DNA of 64,000 bases. It comes from Solitalea canadensis DSM 3403 (GTDB lineage: Bacteria; Bacteroidota; Bacteroidia; Sphingobacteriales; Sphingobacteriaceae). Shown one piece after another: positions 35,983 through 44,905 of the stretch. Under the pieces are notes generated by a model. That model did no database searches. It was not told where the DNA came from and was given only the letters and a program-made list of their open reading frames with translations. How positions within the stretch are numbered: position 1 is the stretch's first letter; every line of letters starts with the position of its first letter. The DNA is taken from contig NC_017770.1 in assembly GCF_000242635.2 (NCBI RefSeq), positions 1,302,001-1,366,000 of the forward strand, in the 5' to 3' direction. The translations under genes were made by a program, and so were the position numbers.

Positions 35983-36014
35983 GAGCCGCTTGAGAAATCA
36001 AAGCGGCTTTTTTT
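35983..36014 (+). terminator. Intrinsic terminator
   Basis: AGCCGCTT pairs with AAGCGGCT (about 8-nt loop), followed by TTTTTTT, 22 bp after the stop of the beta-barrel gene. Confidence 0.85.
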
Positions 36015-36150
36015 GTGGGAATGATTTATGCGCTGATTTGATCATTTTTATACTGAAATCAGTAGGTTTGGTAATGAAACGTATCGTCATAAACGTTTTA
36101 CACGTTATACTGTTATAATATTATATTTTAGCCACTCAAATAACTAATTA

Positions 36151-37260
36151 ATGAAAAATTTACTATGGATGGCCGCTGCTATGCTTGCAGTTACGGCATG
36201 TAATAAAGGCGGAAACGGATTCAAAATTGAAGGTGATATAAAAGGGTTAAACGATAACAAGAATGTATACCTGATTGCCACTAATTTTGAAGCTCAAAAA
36301 TATGACACGCTATCTAAAGCAGTTAGTAAAGGCGGCAAATTTACATTAGAAGGAAAATTAGAAGCACCAGATTTTTGTGCAATAGTAATTGAAGGAGAAC
36401 GTAGTGGAAGCGAATTAATGGTTGAAAATGCTAAAATCGACATTAAAGGTAGTGTTGATAGTTTGCATAAGTTAACTGTTACAGGCTCAAAATCAAACGA
36501 TGAGTTTAAGAAAGCAGAGGAAATGCTGAAGAAAAGCACCGATAAGATGCAAGCTATCCAGCAGAAAGCAATGATGATGGGACAACAACCGGATGAACAT
36601 CAGATGCAAGCTTTGCAAATTGAGTATATGGCTATTCAAAGCCAAATGCAAAAAGATATCCAATCATATGCTGTTAATAACCCGGGATCGTTTGTAGCGC
36701 CTGTTTTATTGGTTAATACGAATCAAACATTTGACCCGGCAGTGTTCCTGCCGATCTATAATAAGTTTACTGAAGAGGTAAAGAAAACCCCTACGGCAAA
36801 GTATTTGAAATCAAAGTTAGATCGTGAAACAAAGACAGCTGTAGGACAAAAAGCTCCTGAATTAAAAGCAAAAACTCCTGAAGGAAAAGAACTTTCATTA
36901 ACGGAGGCAAGAGGTAAAGTGACGCTGATTGATTTCTGGGCATCATGGTGCGGACCTTGTCGTGCAGAAAATCCTAATGTGGTAAAGGTATATGAGAAAT
37001 ACCATGCGCAAGGATTTAACATTTTGGGCGTTTCTTTAGATAAAGAAGAAGGAGCCTGGAAAAAAGCCATTGCAGATGATAAACTTACCTGGAGTCATAT
37101 TTCGGATTTGAAATTCTGGCAGTCTCCTTTGGCAAAGGAATATAATGTAGAGGCTATTCCTTATTCGGTTTTATTGGATAAGAATGGTGTTATTGTGGCA
37201 AAAAACTTGCGTGGTGAAGAGTTAGAGAAAAAAGTTGCTGAGTTAATGGCACAAAATTAA
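36151..37260 (+). CDS. TlpA/ResA-like thioredoxin-fold lipoprotein with DUF4369-type N-terminus
   Basis: This 369-residue protein has a lipoprotein signal (lipobox AVTAC, Cys17). Its N-terminal beta-rich domain resembles DUF4369 (FKIEGDIKGLNDNKNVYLIA), and a helical linker carries MMMGQQPDEHQMQALQIEY. The C-terminal thioredoxin domain has FWASWCGPCRAENPNVVKVY (active CGPC near residues 267-270) and the cis-Pro region VEAIPYSVLLDKNG. Such proteins reduce periplasmic disulfides, for example during cytochrome c maturation. It is the first of a tandem pair, 30 bp before its paralogue. Confidence 0.93.
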   Translation: MKNLLWMAAAMLAVTACNKGGNGFKIEGDIKGLNDNKNVYLIATNFEAQKYDTLSKAVSKGGKFTLEGKLEAPDFCAIVIEGERSGSELMVENAKIDIKGSVDSLHKLTVTGSKSNDEFKKAEEMLKKSTDKMQAIQQKAMMMGQQPDEHQMQALQIEYMAIQSQMQKDIQSYAVNNPGSFVAPVLLVNTNQTFDPAVFLPIYNKFTEEVKKTPTAKYLKSKLDRETKTAVGQKAPELKAKTPEGKELSLTEARGKVTLIDFWASWCGPCRAENPNVVKVYEKYHAQGFNILGVSLDKEEGAWKKAIADDKLTWSHISDLKFWQSPLAKEYNVEAIPYSVLLDKNGVIVAKNLRGEELEKKVAELMAQN

Positions 37261-37290
37261 GTTGAAATTTAACCCTTAAAATAAACCCAA

Positions 37291-38415
37291 ATGAAAAAGT
37301 TAATTCTAGTTGGAGCATTAGCTTTGCCACTTTTAGCTGGCAATGTATATGCTCAGTCAAAAACCGGTTTTACTCTTACCGGTGAGTTGGCAAATTTAGA
37401 GAATGGGAAAACGGTTTTCTTGTTGAGCAGAAATATGACGACCGGAAAATCTGATACTTTAGCAAAAGCAGTATCAGCAGCAGCTAAGTTTACCTTAAAA
37501 GGATCAGTAGCTAGTCCTGATCTCTATTTTTTAGGAATCCAGGATACTCGTGGCGGGGTGCCAGTTTTTTTAGAGAATAATGCGCTAACATTAAAAGGTG
37601 ATGTTAAAGACCTTAAAAATGCAGTGATTACCGGCTCGAAATCACAAGATGACTATACTGCTTATGGGAAAGAAGTGAAAGGGATCAGTGAAAAACAAGC
37701 TGCTTTAGAAACTGAATATGTTCAGGCCCGAAAAGACGGCGATAAAGCAAAAATGGAAGAGATTGGAAATAAATATGATGCATTAGATGCTGAGAAAGGA
37801 AAAGTTACTGAAGCCTTTGCATCATCTCATACTCAATCGGTGGTTGCTCCATTTCTTTTACTACAAAATGTAAATGATGATAATGCTGCTGCTTTCGGTG
37901 CAATTTATGATAAATTTGCAGCGAATGTAAAAGCTACTTCATCAGGAAAAGCACTTAAAGGACGTTTAGAGCTAATGGCTAAAACAGCTGTTGGTCAGCA
38001 AGCGCCTTTATTTGCAGGTAAAACCCCTGAAGGAACAGAACTTTCATTAAAACAAGTGTTAAGCTCAGGTAAATACACAATGATTGATTTCTGGGCATCA
38101 TGGTGTGGTCCTTGTCGTGCTGAAAACCCAAATGTGGTTAAATTGTACGAAAAATATCATGCTAAAGGCTTTAACATTTTAGGTGTTTCACTAGACAGAG
38201 ACGGCGAAAAATGGAAAAAAGCAATTGCTGATGATAAGTTAACCTGGGGTCATATTTCAGATTTGAAATACTGGCAATCAGAATATGCAGCTATGTATGG
38301 CGTACAAGGTATTCCGGCTACGTTTTTATTAGATGCTAATGGCAAAATCGTTGGTAAAAACCTTCGTGGAGAAGAGCTAGCTAAGAAATTAGAAGAATTG
38401 CTGGGAGCAATGTAA
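37291..38415 (+). CDS. TlpA/ResA-like thioredoxin-fold protein, tandem paralogue
   Basis: This 374-residue paralogue of the preceding gene has the same DUF4369-like plus thioredoxin layout (FWASWCGPCRAENPNVVKLY; VQGIPATFLLDANG). Its N-terminus is a cleavable signal peptide (NVYAQ) rather than a lipobox, so the pair differs in location: one lipid-anchored, one soluble periplasmic. The C-terminal 120 residues are nearly identical between the two, while the N-terminal domains have diverged. Confidence 0.93.
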   Translation: MKKLILVGALALPLLAGNVYAQSKTGFTLTGELANLENGKTVFLLSRNMTTGKSDTLAKAVSAAAKFTLKGSVASPDLYFLGIQDTRGGVPVFLENNALTLKGDVKDLKNAVITGSKSQDDYTAYGKEVKGISEKQAALETEYVQARKDGDKAKMEEIGNKYDALDAEKGKVTEAFASSHTQSVVAPFLLLQNVNDDNAAAFGAIYDKFAANVKATSSGKALKGRLELMAKTAVGQQAPLFAGKTPEGTELSLKQVLSSGKYTMIDFWASWCGPCRAENPNVVKLYEKYHAKGFNILGVSLDRDGEKWKKAIADDKLTWGHISDLKYWQSEYAAMYGVQGIPATFLLDANGKIVGKNLRGEELAKKLEELLGAM

Positions 38416-38446
38416 AATATTAAAGATAAACCTTATTGAAGTCAAT

Positions 38447-38488
38447 AACCCGTCGGGCTACCAAAAGCCAGGCGGGTTTGTTTTTTTT
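38447..38488 (+). terminator. Intrinsic terminator of the thioredoxin pair
   Basis: AACCCG/CGGGTT with an inner GGCT/AGCC forms an interrupted stem, followed by TGTTTTTTTT. Confidence 0.7.
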
Positions 38489-38628
38489 ATAATTACTCAA
38501 GATGCCAGTATACAAACAAAGCCTTTCGTCTTTCTCAATCTAATGACATTTTCTGTCGCCCAATAACTTGTGGTTTTTCAAACTATCTTTCTCTATATTA
38601 GGCATTCAACCAGTTATCAGCCAATTGT

Positions 38629-39714
38629 ATGGAGAAGTTATTGATCGATCAGGATATTACCACAGCGGCTACTTTACCGGCTTCATTTTATAAAAGCATT
38701 GAATACTTTGAACTTTCAAAAGAAAAAGTATTTGCAAATAGCTGGCAATTAATTGAAGCTGCGGGCAATGTGCAGCAAGCGGAAGATGTGTTTCCGTTCA
38801 ATTTACTTCCCGGTTTTTTAAATGAGCCATTGGTGTTGATCCGAGATCATTCTTCCACACTTAATTGCTTTAGTAATGTGTGTACGCATCGGGGTAATTT
38901 ATTAGTCCATCATCCAGGTAAATACCGAAAGCTTACCTGTAACTATCATGGACGAAGATTTAATATCGATGGAAGATTTGAATCGATGCCTGAATTTTCA
39001 GAAGCAAAAGATTTTCCAAGAGCTTGTGAAGATCTTCACAAGGTTGCTGCTATCGAATGGAATGGCTTTCCTTTTATTTCGCTTCAACCTGAATTCGATT
39101 TTAATAATGTGTTGAGCATTATGGATGAGCGGGTAGGTTTTATGCCAATCGATCAGTTTGAATTCCGTTCAGAGCTTTCGCGTGAATATTTGGTAAATGC
39201 TAACTGGGCCCTGTATTGTGATAACTACCTCGAAGGTTTTCATGTTCCTTATGTTCACCCCGACCTCAACAAAGTGCTGGACTACAAACAGTATAAAACC
39301 ATTTTGTACGACTACTGTAACTTGCAGGTTGGAGTAGGAGATGATGCCGAAGAATGCTTCGATTTGCGCGAAAATCATGTTGATTATGGAAATAAAATAG
39401 CGGCCTATTATTACTGGATATTCCCTAATATGATGTTTAATTTTTATCCGTGGGGATTGAGTATCAATATTGTAAAACCACTTTCGATTAAGCAATGCAA
39501 GGTTACTTTCCTTACGTATATGTATGATGAGTCTAAGTATGACAAAGGAGCCGGAGCATTATTGGATAAGGTGGAAAGAGAAGATGAGTTTGTGGTTGAA
39601 AATGTACAGCGAGGCATTAATTCACGTTTTTATACATCAGGAAGGTTTTCACCAACACGTGAAAAAGGTGTGCATCATTTCCATCAATTACTTAGTAAGT
39701 TCTTCAATAGATAA
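38629..39714 (+). CDS. Rieske-type ring-hydroxylating oxygenase alpha subunit (SRPBCC)
   Basis: This 361-residue protein has an N-terminal Rieske [2Fe-2S] domain with Cys85-x-His87 and Cys104-x2-His107 (VCTHRGNLLVHH, LTCNYHGRRFNIDG). The C-terminal catalytic SRPBCC domain has the mononuclear-iron segment NWALYCDNYLEGFHVPYVHP. It resembles choline/carnitine monooxygenase-type and general aromatic oxygenases. No reductase or substrate genes are adjacent, so the substrate is open. Its 3' end overlaps the convergent permease gene by 27 bp. Confidence 0.88.
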   Translation: MEKLLIDQDITTAATLPASFYKSIEYFELSKEKVFANSWQLIEAAGNVQQAEDVFPFNLLPGFLNEPLVLIRDHSSTLNCFSNVCTHRGNLLVHHPGKYRKLTCNYHGRRFNIDGRFESMPEFSEAKDFPRACEDLHKVAAIEWNGFPFISLQPEFDFNNVLSIMDERVGFMPIDQFEFRSELSREYLVNANWALYCDNYLEGFHVPYVHPDLNKVLDYKQYKTILYDYCNLQVGVGDDAEECFDLRENHVDYGNKIAAYYYWIFPNMMFNFYPWGLSINIVKPLSIKQCKVTFLTYMYDESKYDKGAGALLDKVEREDEFVVENVQRGINSRFYTSGRFSPTREKGVHHFHQLLSKFFNR

Positions 39715-41004
39715 ACTTTTTCGGTAACCCCAAAAGTAAAAAGGCAGACCAAGGGCCAATAAAAGCAACCCATATAAAATGGTTTTTGGTCCTGTGCCGA
39801 TAATAGCCCCAATCGAAAAGATCAGCGCAAATGCAGAAATAAAAATTAGCTGCTTATGGTTACGCCAGGTAATCGCAATGCCACGCTTTTTAAGTATAAT
39901 CAATTCAGCTACTGAACAAAAAGCATAAGGAATTAATGTTGATAAAGTCGACAGCAGGATCATGTTTTGGAATTGCTGTTGCAGTGTTGCAGAATAATTG
40001 AAAAAGATCAGCAAGGTGGTTAACACACTTGAAACGATCAACCCACTGATCGGAGTCTGGTTTTTCGTTGTTCTTAAGAAAAAGGGAGGAAATACTTTTT
40101 CATTTGCCGCTGCCCACGCAACCTGTCCCTGCAATAAAATCCATCCGTTTAAAGTGCCTAAGCAAGCAATGGCAGCCGTTGCGGCAATTACATAGTAAAA
40201 TGTTTGTCCCCACATAGCGTTAGCAGCATCAGAAAATGGCGAAGCTGAATTAATAATAATATGGTGAGGAAGAATGCCAATAACAGCTGTACACGATAAT
40301 ACAAAAACAACTGCAGAGATCAATGTTCCGGTAATTGTAGCTCGCGGAATGTTCTTTTCAGGGTTTCGGATATGTGCTGCTGGAATTGTTGCCGATTCAA
40401 TCCCTAAAAACGACCACAAAGTTAAGGCCGCAGTTTCAAAAAATACATCGGGAAATTTTAGATCAAGTGGTCTGATGAAGAAGTTTTCAGGCTTAAAATA
40501 TAGGAAACCGACTGTGCCGATAAGCAGAATTGGCAACAGTTTGAAAATGGTGGTAATTAGTTGAAACCTGGCTGCTTTTTGTACGCCCCGAATGTTTAAC
40601 CAGGTTAATAACCATACGGTAATGATAGAGCAAATAGCTGCGATTACAGGTGATTTACCCAGTATAGGGAAGAATGGTGAAAGGTTAGACACAAAAGCGA
40701 TTACAATGGCTGCATTGCCGGTCCAAACGCAAATCCAGTATCCCCAAGCTACAAAAAAGCCGGTTGTTTTTCCGAAAGCTTGTTGTGTGTAAGCATACGG
40801 ACCGCCAGTTATGGGCATTAATCTACTTAAGCGGGCAAAAACGGTAGCCAGCAAAATAGCTCCAATGGTTGAAATTAACCAGCCCCATAAACTGAAATAA
40901 CCGAAAACAGCGAGCGACGTTGGCAGTAGGAAAATACCGGAGCCAATCATATTACCCGTTACGAGAGCAGTTGCTTGCAGAAAACCGATTTTTTTATCCG
41001 ACAT
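39688..41004 (-). CDS. APC-family amino-acid permease/antiporter
   Basis: This 438-residue protein has about 12 transmembrane segments. The N-terminal unwound-helix motif reads LVTGNMIGSGIFLLPTSLA (the GxG of the APC superfamily). MPITGGPYAYTQQAFGKTTG follows TM2, and SFLGIESATIPAAHIRNPEK lies around TM6. It resembles the AdiC/PotE-like amino acid-polyamine branch. The substrate is not readable. Its 3' end lies inside the Rieske oxygenase gene on the other strand. Confidence 0.9.
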   Translation of the reverse strand: MSDKKIGFLQATALVTGNMIGSGIFLLPTSLAVFGYFSLWGWLISTIGAILLATVFARLSRLMPITGGPYAYTQQAFGKTTGFFVAWGYWICVWTGNAAIVIAFVSNLSPFFPILGKSPVIAAICSIITVWLLTWLNIRGVQKAARFQLITTIFKLLPILLIGTVGFLYFKPENFFIRPLDLKFPDVFFETAALTLWSFLGIESATIPAAHIRNPEKNIPRATITGTLISAVVFVLSCTAVIGILPHHIIINSASPFSDAANAMWGQTFYYVIAATAAIACLGTLNGWILLQGQVAWAAANEKVFPPFFLRTTKNQTPISGLIVSSVLTTLLIFFNYSATLQQQFQNMILLSTLSTLIPYAFCSVAELIILKKRGIAITWRNHKQLIFISAFALIFSIGAIIGTGPKTILYGLLLLALGLPFYFWGYRKSLSIEELTK

Positions 41005-41061
41005 CGAAGATACTTTGATTTCAAGATGAAGAATAATTTACAGTTTTCAAAATCCGGCTTC

Positions 41062-42420
41062 TTAGTGTACTTCGGCAGCAGTAATTGGCGGATTGGTTTT
41101 TAACGGTGCATCTATGAAGTTCTTTTTGCCGATCAGTTCAAATAATAAGTAAGCTGCCAGTAATGTGTATTCGATGCCTGTTATCCATAGATTTTCTTTA
41201 AATGGAGTAGTGGTATACGCAATATAAGTTAATGGAATTAAGCAGCTCCAAATAAGCGGAAAACGGTAATTGGTAAATAGACTTAAAGCCAATAAAGCGA
41301 TGCAATACCATGGAAAAACTGCGGGCGACAATAACAGGAATGCAAATAAGGCCCACATCATGCGGGTTGGGAGCATTTCGCGTTTTTTCGAGGTGAAAAA
41401 AGTAAGGTAAAACATGGCTGCGATGAATATTCCACCGATGATTTTTCCGATCAATAACAGGTTAATACTTCCGGTAATTTTTGTCTGAATTGCTTTAATA
41501 AGGTAAAAGAAACTGGCGTTAAACGTTAACTTTTCATAATAAAGGTGAAATGTTTCTACAATATGTCTCAACTGATCGATGTTATAAACAAACGGCAATG
41601 AAAAAATAACGGCCGCAACTAAGCCTAAAAAGGCTATATCAAACGATTTTCTGAATCCAAAAGGACGTAATAATAACGGAATAAAGAGAGCTGGAAGTAG
41701 TTTTATACAAAAAGCCATCGCCATAAATAAACTGGCTATCAATGTGCGGTTGATGGTTAACAGATAGATCACCAACAAGGTAAAGAATATCATTCCTGCT
41801 TCAAAATGAAGGTTTCCGCAGAATTCCACAATGCATAATGGGTTTAAGGCATAAATAGCGATCCTATTTCGTGGAAGTTTGAATTGCTTTAATAAGGAGG
41901 CAATCATTCCCAAAGTACCTAACTCAAATAGCAAAATCGTAGCCTTCATCACTAACACACTTTTATAAATATCATTCGGAAATATGCTACAGGCTATTCC
42001 AAAGATCGACTGGCAAAAGGGTGGATAGATGGAGTAATAATTGGGCGAATTAAGCTTACTGTATAGTTCGGGTGTGATGCCCTGTAATTGAACTCCTGCC
42101 GCCAAATAACTGGCCGGACGGTGGGCAAACGGGTCAAAACCCAGCGTTAAAAGCTGTCCGTCCCACACGAAACGATAAAAATCATTAGTTAAATTTGGCA
42201 AAGCGAAAATAACCGCTACTCGTAGAATAAAGCCACTCCATAAATTGATCTTATAATTGTCTTCGTCATTGTAAAAACGCAGGATCGCAAAATAAGCTGC
42301 GAAAGAAGCGATGAACAATGAAATGAGCTGAGTACTATTCTCTCTTTGGGTAAAATAACAGAGAATGATTAGCAGTAACAATAAGATTAAATGAAGTGAG
42401 TAGGGTATCGCTTTTTTCAT
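41062..42420 (-). CDS. GT-C-type integral-membrane glycosyltransferase (GT87/DUF2029-like)
   Basis: This 452-residue protein has about 11-12 hydrophobic segments. A loop after TM2-3 reads NDFYRFVWDGQLLTLGFDPF, the DFYRxxWDG pattern of polyprenyl-phosphate-dependent mannosyltransferases. YYSIYPPFCQSIF follows, and FCIKLLPALFIPLLLRPF comes later. It probably transfers a sugar from a lipid carrier on the outer face of the inner membrane. It lies 57 bp downstream of no partner gene and shares a divergent promoter region with the gene at 42497. Confidence 0.82.
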   Translation of the reverse strand: MKKAIPYSLHLILLLLLIILCYFTQRENSTQLISLFIASFAAYFAILRFYNDEDNYKINLWSGFILRVAVIFALPNLTNDFYRFVWDGQLLTLGFDPFAHRPASYLAAGVQLQGITPELYSKLNSPNYYSIYPPFCQSIFGIACSIFPNDIYKSVLVMKATILLFELGTLGMIASLLKQFKLPRNRIAIYALNPLCIVEFCGNLHFEAGMIFFTLLVIYLLTINRTLIASLFMAMAFCIKLLPALFIPLLLRPFGFRKSFDIAFLGLVAAVIFSLPFVYNIDQLRHIVETFHLYYEKLTFNASFFYLIKAIQTKITGSINLLLIGKIIGGIFIAAMFYLTFFTSKKREMLPTRMMWALFAFLLLSPAVFPWYCIALLALSLFTNYRFPLIWSCLIPLTYIAYTTTPFKENLWITGIEYTLLAAYLLFELIGKKNFIDAPLKTNPPITAAEVH

Positions 42421-42496
42421 TAATGCAAAATTAGTACATACTTTGTGTTTTCGTACGAAAGTAGTGGGATCACTTGAAAATATAATTTAAAACAGC

Positions 42497-43297
42497 ATGC
42501 ATTCAAAGCAATTTACTGACCAAATGAACCGGATTGTTGAAATTAATTATCCACCAAAGAGAATTATTTCATTAGTGCCTTCTCAAACGGAATTGCTGTT
42601 TGATCTCGGTTTAGCTGAGGAAGTGATCGGAATAACGAAGTTTTGCATTCACCCGCATGATAAGTTTAAATCTACTACTAAAATAGGAGGTACTAAAACG
42701 CTGAATTTTGAGCAGATCAAAGAGTTGTCGCCAGATCTGATCATTGGTAACAAGGAGGAAAATGAACAGAATCAGATGGAAGAGTTGATGAGACTTTTTC
42801 CGGTATGGATGAGCGATATTAAAACGCTGGATGATTCATTGCAGATGATTGGAATGGTAGGAGAGTTAGTAGGCCGAAATGAGGAGGCGCAAAAACTACA
42901 AAGCGAAATTAAGGCAGGATTTCAACAGCTCTCGGAACTAACGACAAAAATGGAACGCAATCCTTCTGTTGCCTATTTTATTTGGAAGGATCCGTACATG
43001 GCGGCAGGCGACGAAACTTTCATAAATGACATGCTTAATCGCTGCGGAATGAAAAATATTTTTTCTGGTCGGGGCCGATACCCGGAAACCAGTTTAGAAG
43101 AGCTTCAACATTTGTCGCCGGAGCTTGTTTTGCTTTCTTCTGAACCGTATCCATTTAAGGATAAGCATGTTGCGGAAATGCGGAATTTGATACCGTCAGC
43201 ACAGATTTTGTTAGTCGACGGCGAATACTTCAGTTGGTATGGAAGTCGGATAAAAGGGGCACCAAAATATTTTAAAAATATTTTCACTTTTTTTTAG
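42497..43297 (+). CDS. Helical-backbone metal-receptor (BtuF/cobalamin-binding-like) protein
   Basis: This 266-residue protein has the PF01497-type fold: RIISLVPSQTELLFDLGLAE at the start, IGGTKTLNFEQIKELSPDLI in the first lobe, and PSVAYFIWKDPYMAAGDETF, DMLNRCGMKNIF in the second. There is no signal peptide or lipobox, unlike BtuF of ABC importers, so it may be cytoplasmic or use another route. No permease or ATPase is adjacent. An alternative start is the Met at residue 11. tRNA-Leu follows 54 bp later. Confidence 0.87.
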   Translation: MHSKQFTDQMNRIVEINYPPKRIISLVPSQTELLFDLGLAEEVIGITKFCIHPHDKFKSTTKIGGTKTLNFEQIKELSPDLIIGNKEENEQNQMEELMRLFPVWMSDIKTLDDSLQMIGMVGELVGRNEEAQKLQSEIKAGFQQLSELTTKMERNPSVAYFIWKDPYMAAGDETFINDMLNRCGMKNIFSGRGRYPETSLEELQHLSPELVLLSSEPYPFKDKHVAEMRNLIPSAQILLVDGEYFSWYGSRIKGAPKYFKNIFTFF

Positions 43298-43315
43298 GAA
43301 TGTAAAATATTTTTC

Positions 43316-43323
43316 TACTTTTG
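43316..43323 (+). promoter_or_regulatory. TANNTTTG promoter box of tRNA-Leu
   Basis: TACTTTTG matches the Bacteroidota -7 consensus 28 bp before the mature tRNA 5' end. The following GCAGTCCCGAAAC resembles the GCGCTCCCAAATT after the matching box at 60142. Confidence 0.6.
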
Positions 43324-43351
43324 CAGTCCCGAAACAATGATACACGGGAAC

Positions 43352-43433
43352 GCGGAAGTGGCGTAATTGGTAGCCGCACCAGACTTAGGATCTGGCGCCG
43401 CGAGGCGTGGGGGTTCGAGTCCCTTCTTCCGCA
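43352..43433 (+). tRNA. tRNA-Leu, anticodon TAG
   Basis: The 82-nt class II tRNA has acceptor stem GCGGAAG / CTTCCGC, anticodon stem CCAGA/TCTGG with loop CTTAGGA (anticodon TAG), a long variable arm CGCCGCGAGGCG, and T-loop TTCGAGT. The discriminator is A and the 3' CCA is not encoded. It is followed by a strong terminator and an island, and is the likely integration target. Confidence 0.97.
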
Positions 43434-43445
43434 CAGGAAAATAAA

Positions 43446-43480
43446 AAGCAGTCCCGGTTAAACCGGGACTGCTTTTTTGT
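43446..43480 (+). terminator. tRNA-Leu terminator (left copy of a duplicated terminator)
   Basis: AGCAGTCCCGGTT pairs with AACCGGGACTGCT, followed by TTTTTG. The same hairpin with flanking GGAAAATAAAA recurs at 50133-50181. Confidence 0.9.
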
Positions 43481-43544
43481 TTTTGGGGTTATTAGTCAAA
43501 TTCTACCGGGTCAAGTTTAGTGGATCAGGTCCAAAATCTGTGGA

Positions 43545-44375
43545 CTAAGCATATAATTTAGCCAGCCTGAAAAGGAAAAAATTCACATTTCCCACACCCC
43601 TGTATTGAGCTCTGAACGCTTTGATCTTGGCATTGAACGATTCGGCAGAAGCATTGGTGCTTTTGTTATCAAAGTAGTTAAGAATGTGTTGATGGTGATT
43701 AATAATTGTTCTGGAGAGGGTATTGAAAGACTTGAATCCCGATTGTTCCACCAGTTCGTTCCATTTGGCCAATCTTGCAAAAGCATATAATTTATCTGTG
43801 GTAGTACTAAAGATCCAGGATAGTTTTTGAGTGAGTTCATAGGCTTTTCTTAGATCGGGGTATTTTTCAAATAACAGGCCGGCCCTCTGGGCCTGTTCGG
43901 CAGTCCAGTTATCCTCTTTTTTATACAAGAGGTACCTGCTTCTGGCCAGCAGCTGCTTGAGCGTATCTCCATTGGAGAGAACCGGAGGGCAGTAGGTTAC
44001 TTGGGCTGTTTTAGCATCTTCTATTGCTTGATTTTCTGCATCGATTGCTTGCCAGCGGTATTTAATTCTTATCTCCTGCAAGGCTTCTGTGGCCAACTGC
44101 TGCACATGAAACCGATCGATCACCCGGGTGGCATTGGGAAAACACTTCTTGGCAATCAGGCTCATGTTGCCCGCCAGGTCCAGGGTTATTTCCTGTACCT
44201 TATTGCGTTGTTTCAGCGATAGCTTTTGCAGCAAAGGGATGATCGTTTCCGACTTGGTGCCTTCCATAATGGCCACTAAAGTTCCTGCCTTCCCTTTTGC
44301 TTGCTTGTTGGTCACCACCGTATAGAGTTCTCCGTGAGACAGCGAGGTTTCATCAATCGATAGAAAAGGTCCCAT
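43545..44375 (-). CDS. ISAon1/ISL3-type transposase, catalytic part
   Basis: This 276-residue DDE transposase segment has FLSIDETSLSHGELYTVVTN (first Asp), ITLDLAGNMSLIAKKCFPNA (second Asp), RVIDRFHVQQLATEAL and a C-terminal STNASAESFNAKIKAFRAQY (Glu). The open frame reaches up to 44537 without a usable start and includes GSFYGVNGKKLQRYYRDKL, which belongs to the same family. Translation may therefore depend on frameshifting from the upstream ORF, or the copy may be broken. The first ATG is at 44375. Confidence 0.85.
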   Translation of the reverse strand: MGPFLSIDETSLSHGELYTVVTNKQAKGKAGTLVAIMEGTKSETIIPLLQKLSLKQRNKVQEITLDLAGNMSLIAKKCFPNATRVIDRFHVQQLATEALQEIRIKYRWQAIDAENQAIEDAKTAQVTYCPPVLSNGDTLKQLLARSRYLLYKKEDNWTAEQAQRAGLLFEKYPDLRKAYELTQKLSWIFSTTTDKLYAFARLAKWNELVEQSGFKSFNTLSRTIINHHQHILNYFDNKSTNASAESFNAKIKAFRAQYRGVGNVNFFLFRLAKLYA

Positions 44376-44508
44376 ATTCTGTTCAAAAACAAGTCCCTTG
44401 CGAGCATTCTCTTTGTGTTCCCAAAGGGAGTAGTCACTGAGTTTATCCCGATAATAGCGCTGTAGTTTCTTTCCGTTAACACCATAAAATGAACCGATCG
44501 TTTGCAGG

Positions 44509-44895
44509 CTATGTGCCTTGGTATCGGCTGATAGCTTTTAAAAAAGCGGCAAAATCCTGGGTGATTCGCGTTCCCTTGGCCACTACCTCCCAGTTACGGA
44601 AAACCACTTTATTGCTATCTAAATTCAGCCATCGGCGACGCTTCACGTGCAAGAACACCTCCCGGCCACGGAGGGGAAAATCCTGTAAAATCACTTCATC
44701 GAAAAAACCTTTGGATTGCAGCCGGTTGGACTGGTACTCCAGGGGAATACTATTGAGTTCTTCCAGGTAAATATGAATGGAGTTGGCCTGCGTTTTATGG
44801 TCAACCAGTTTGAAATAATCTGAAACACCTTCGGGAATAACCAAGTGAAGAAGGGCTTGAAAGGAATCGTGCATTATTCTTTTTTTGATCCACAA
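44509..44895 (-). CDS. ISAon1-type transposase N-terminal region protein
   Basis: This 128-residue protein (HDSFQALLHLVIPEGVSDYF; SKGFFDEVILQDFPLRGREV; ending FLKAISRYQGT) corresponds to the separately annotated N-terminal, DNA-binding region of ISAon1-type elements. Its 3' end overlaps the catalytic frame by about 29 bp. Moving between frames needs a +1 (or -2) shift in the overlap, so programmed frameshifting is possible but no canonical slippery site is evident. Confidence 0.75.
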   Translation of the reverse strand: MWIKKRIMHDSFQALLHLVIPEGVSDYFKLVDHKTQANSIHIYLEELNSIPLEYQSNRLQSKGFFDEVILQDFPLRGREVFLHVKRRRWLNLDSNKVVFRNWEVVAKGTRITQDFAAFLKAISRYQGT

Positions 44896-44905
44896 AAATC
44901 AGCTT

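Noticed and set aside
35903-36118. 71-codon + strand frame between 35961 and 36151
   Set aside because: It reads through the 3' end of the beta-barrel gene and through an intrinsic terminator, so it is not plausible as a gene.
43583-44770. Several 60-95 codon frames overlapping the transposase on both strands
   Set aside because: They are all alternative-frame shadows of the ISAon1-like transposase, whose DDE motifs fix the true frames.
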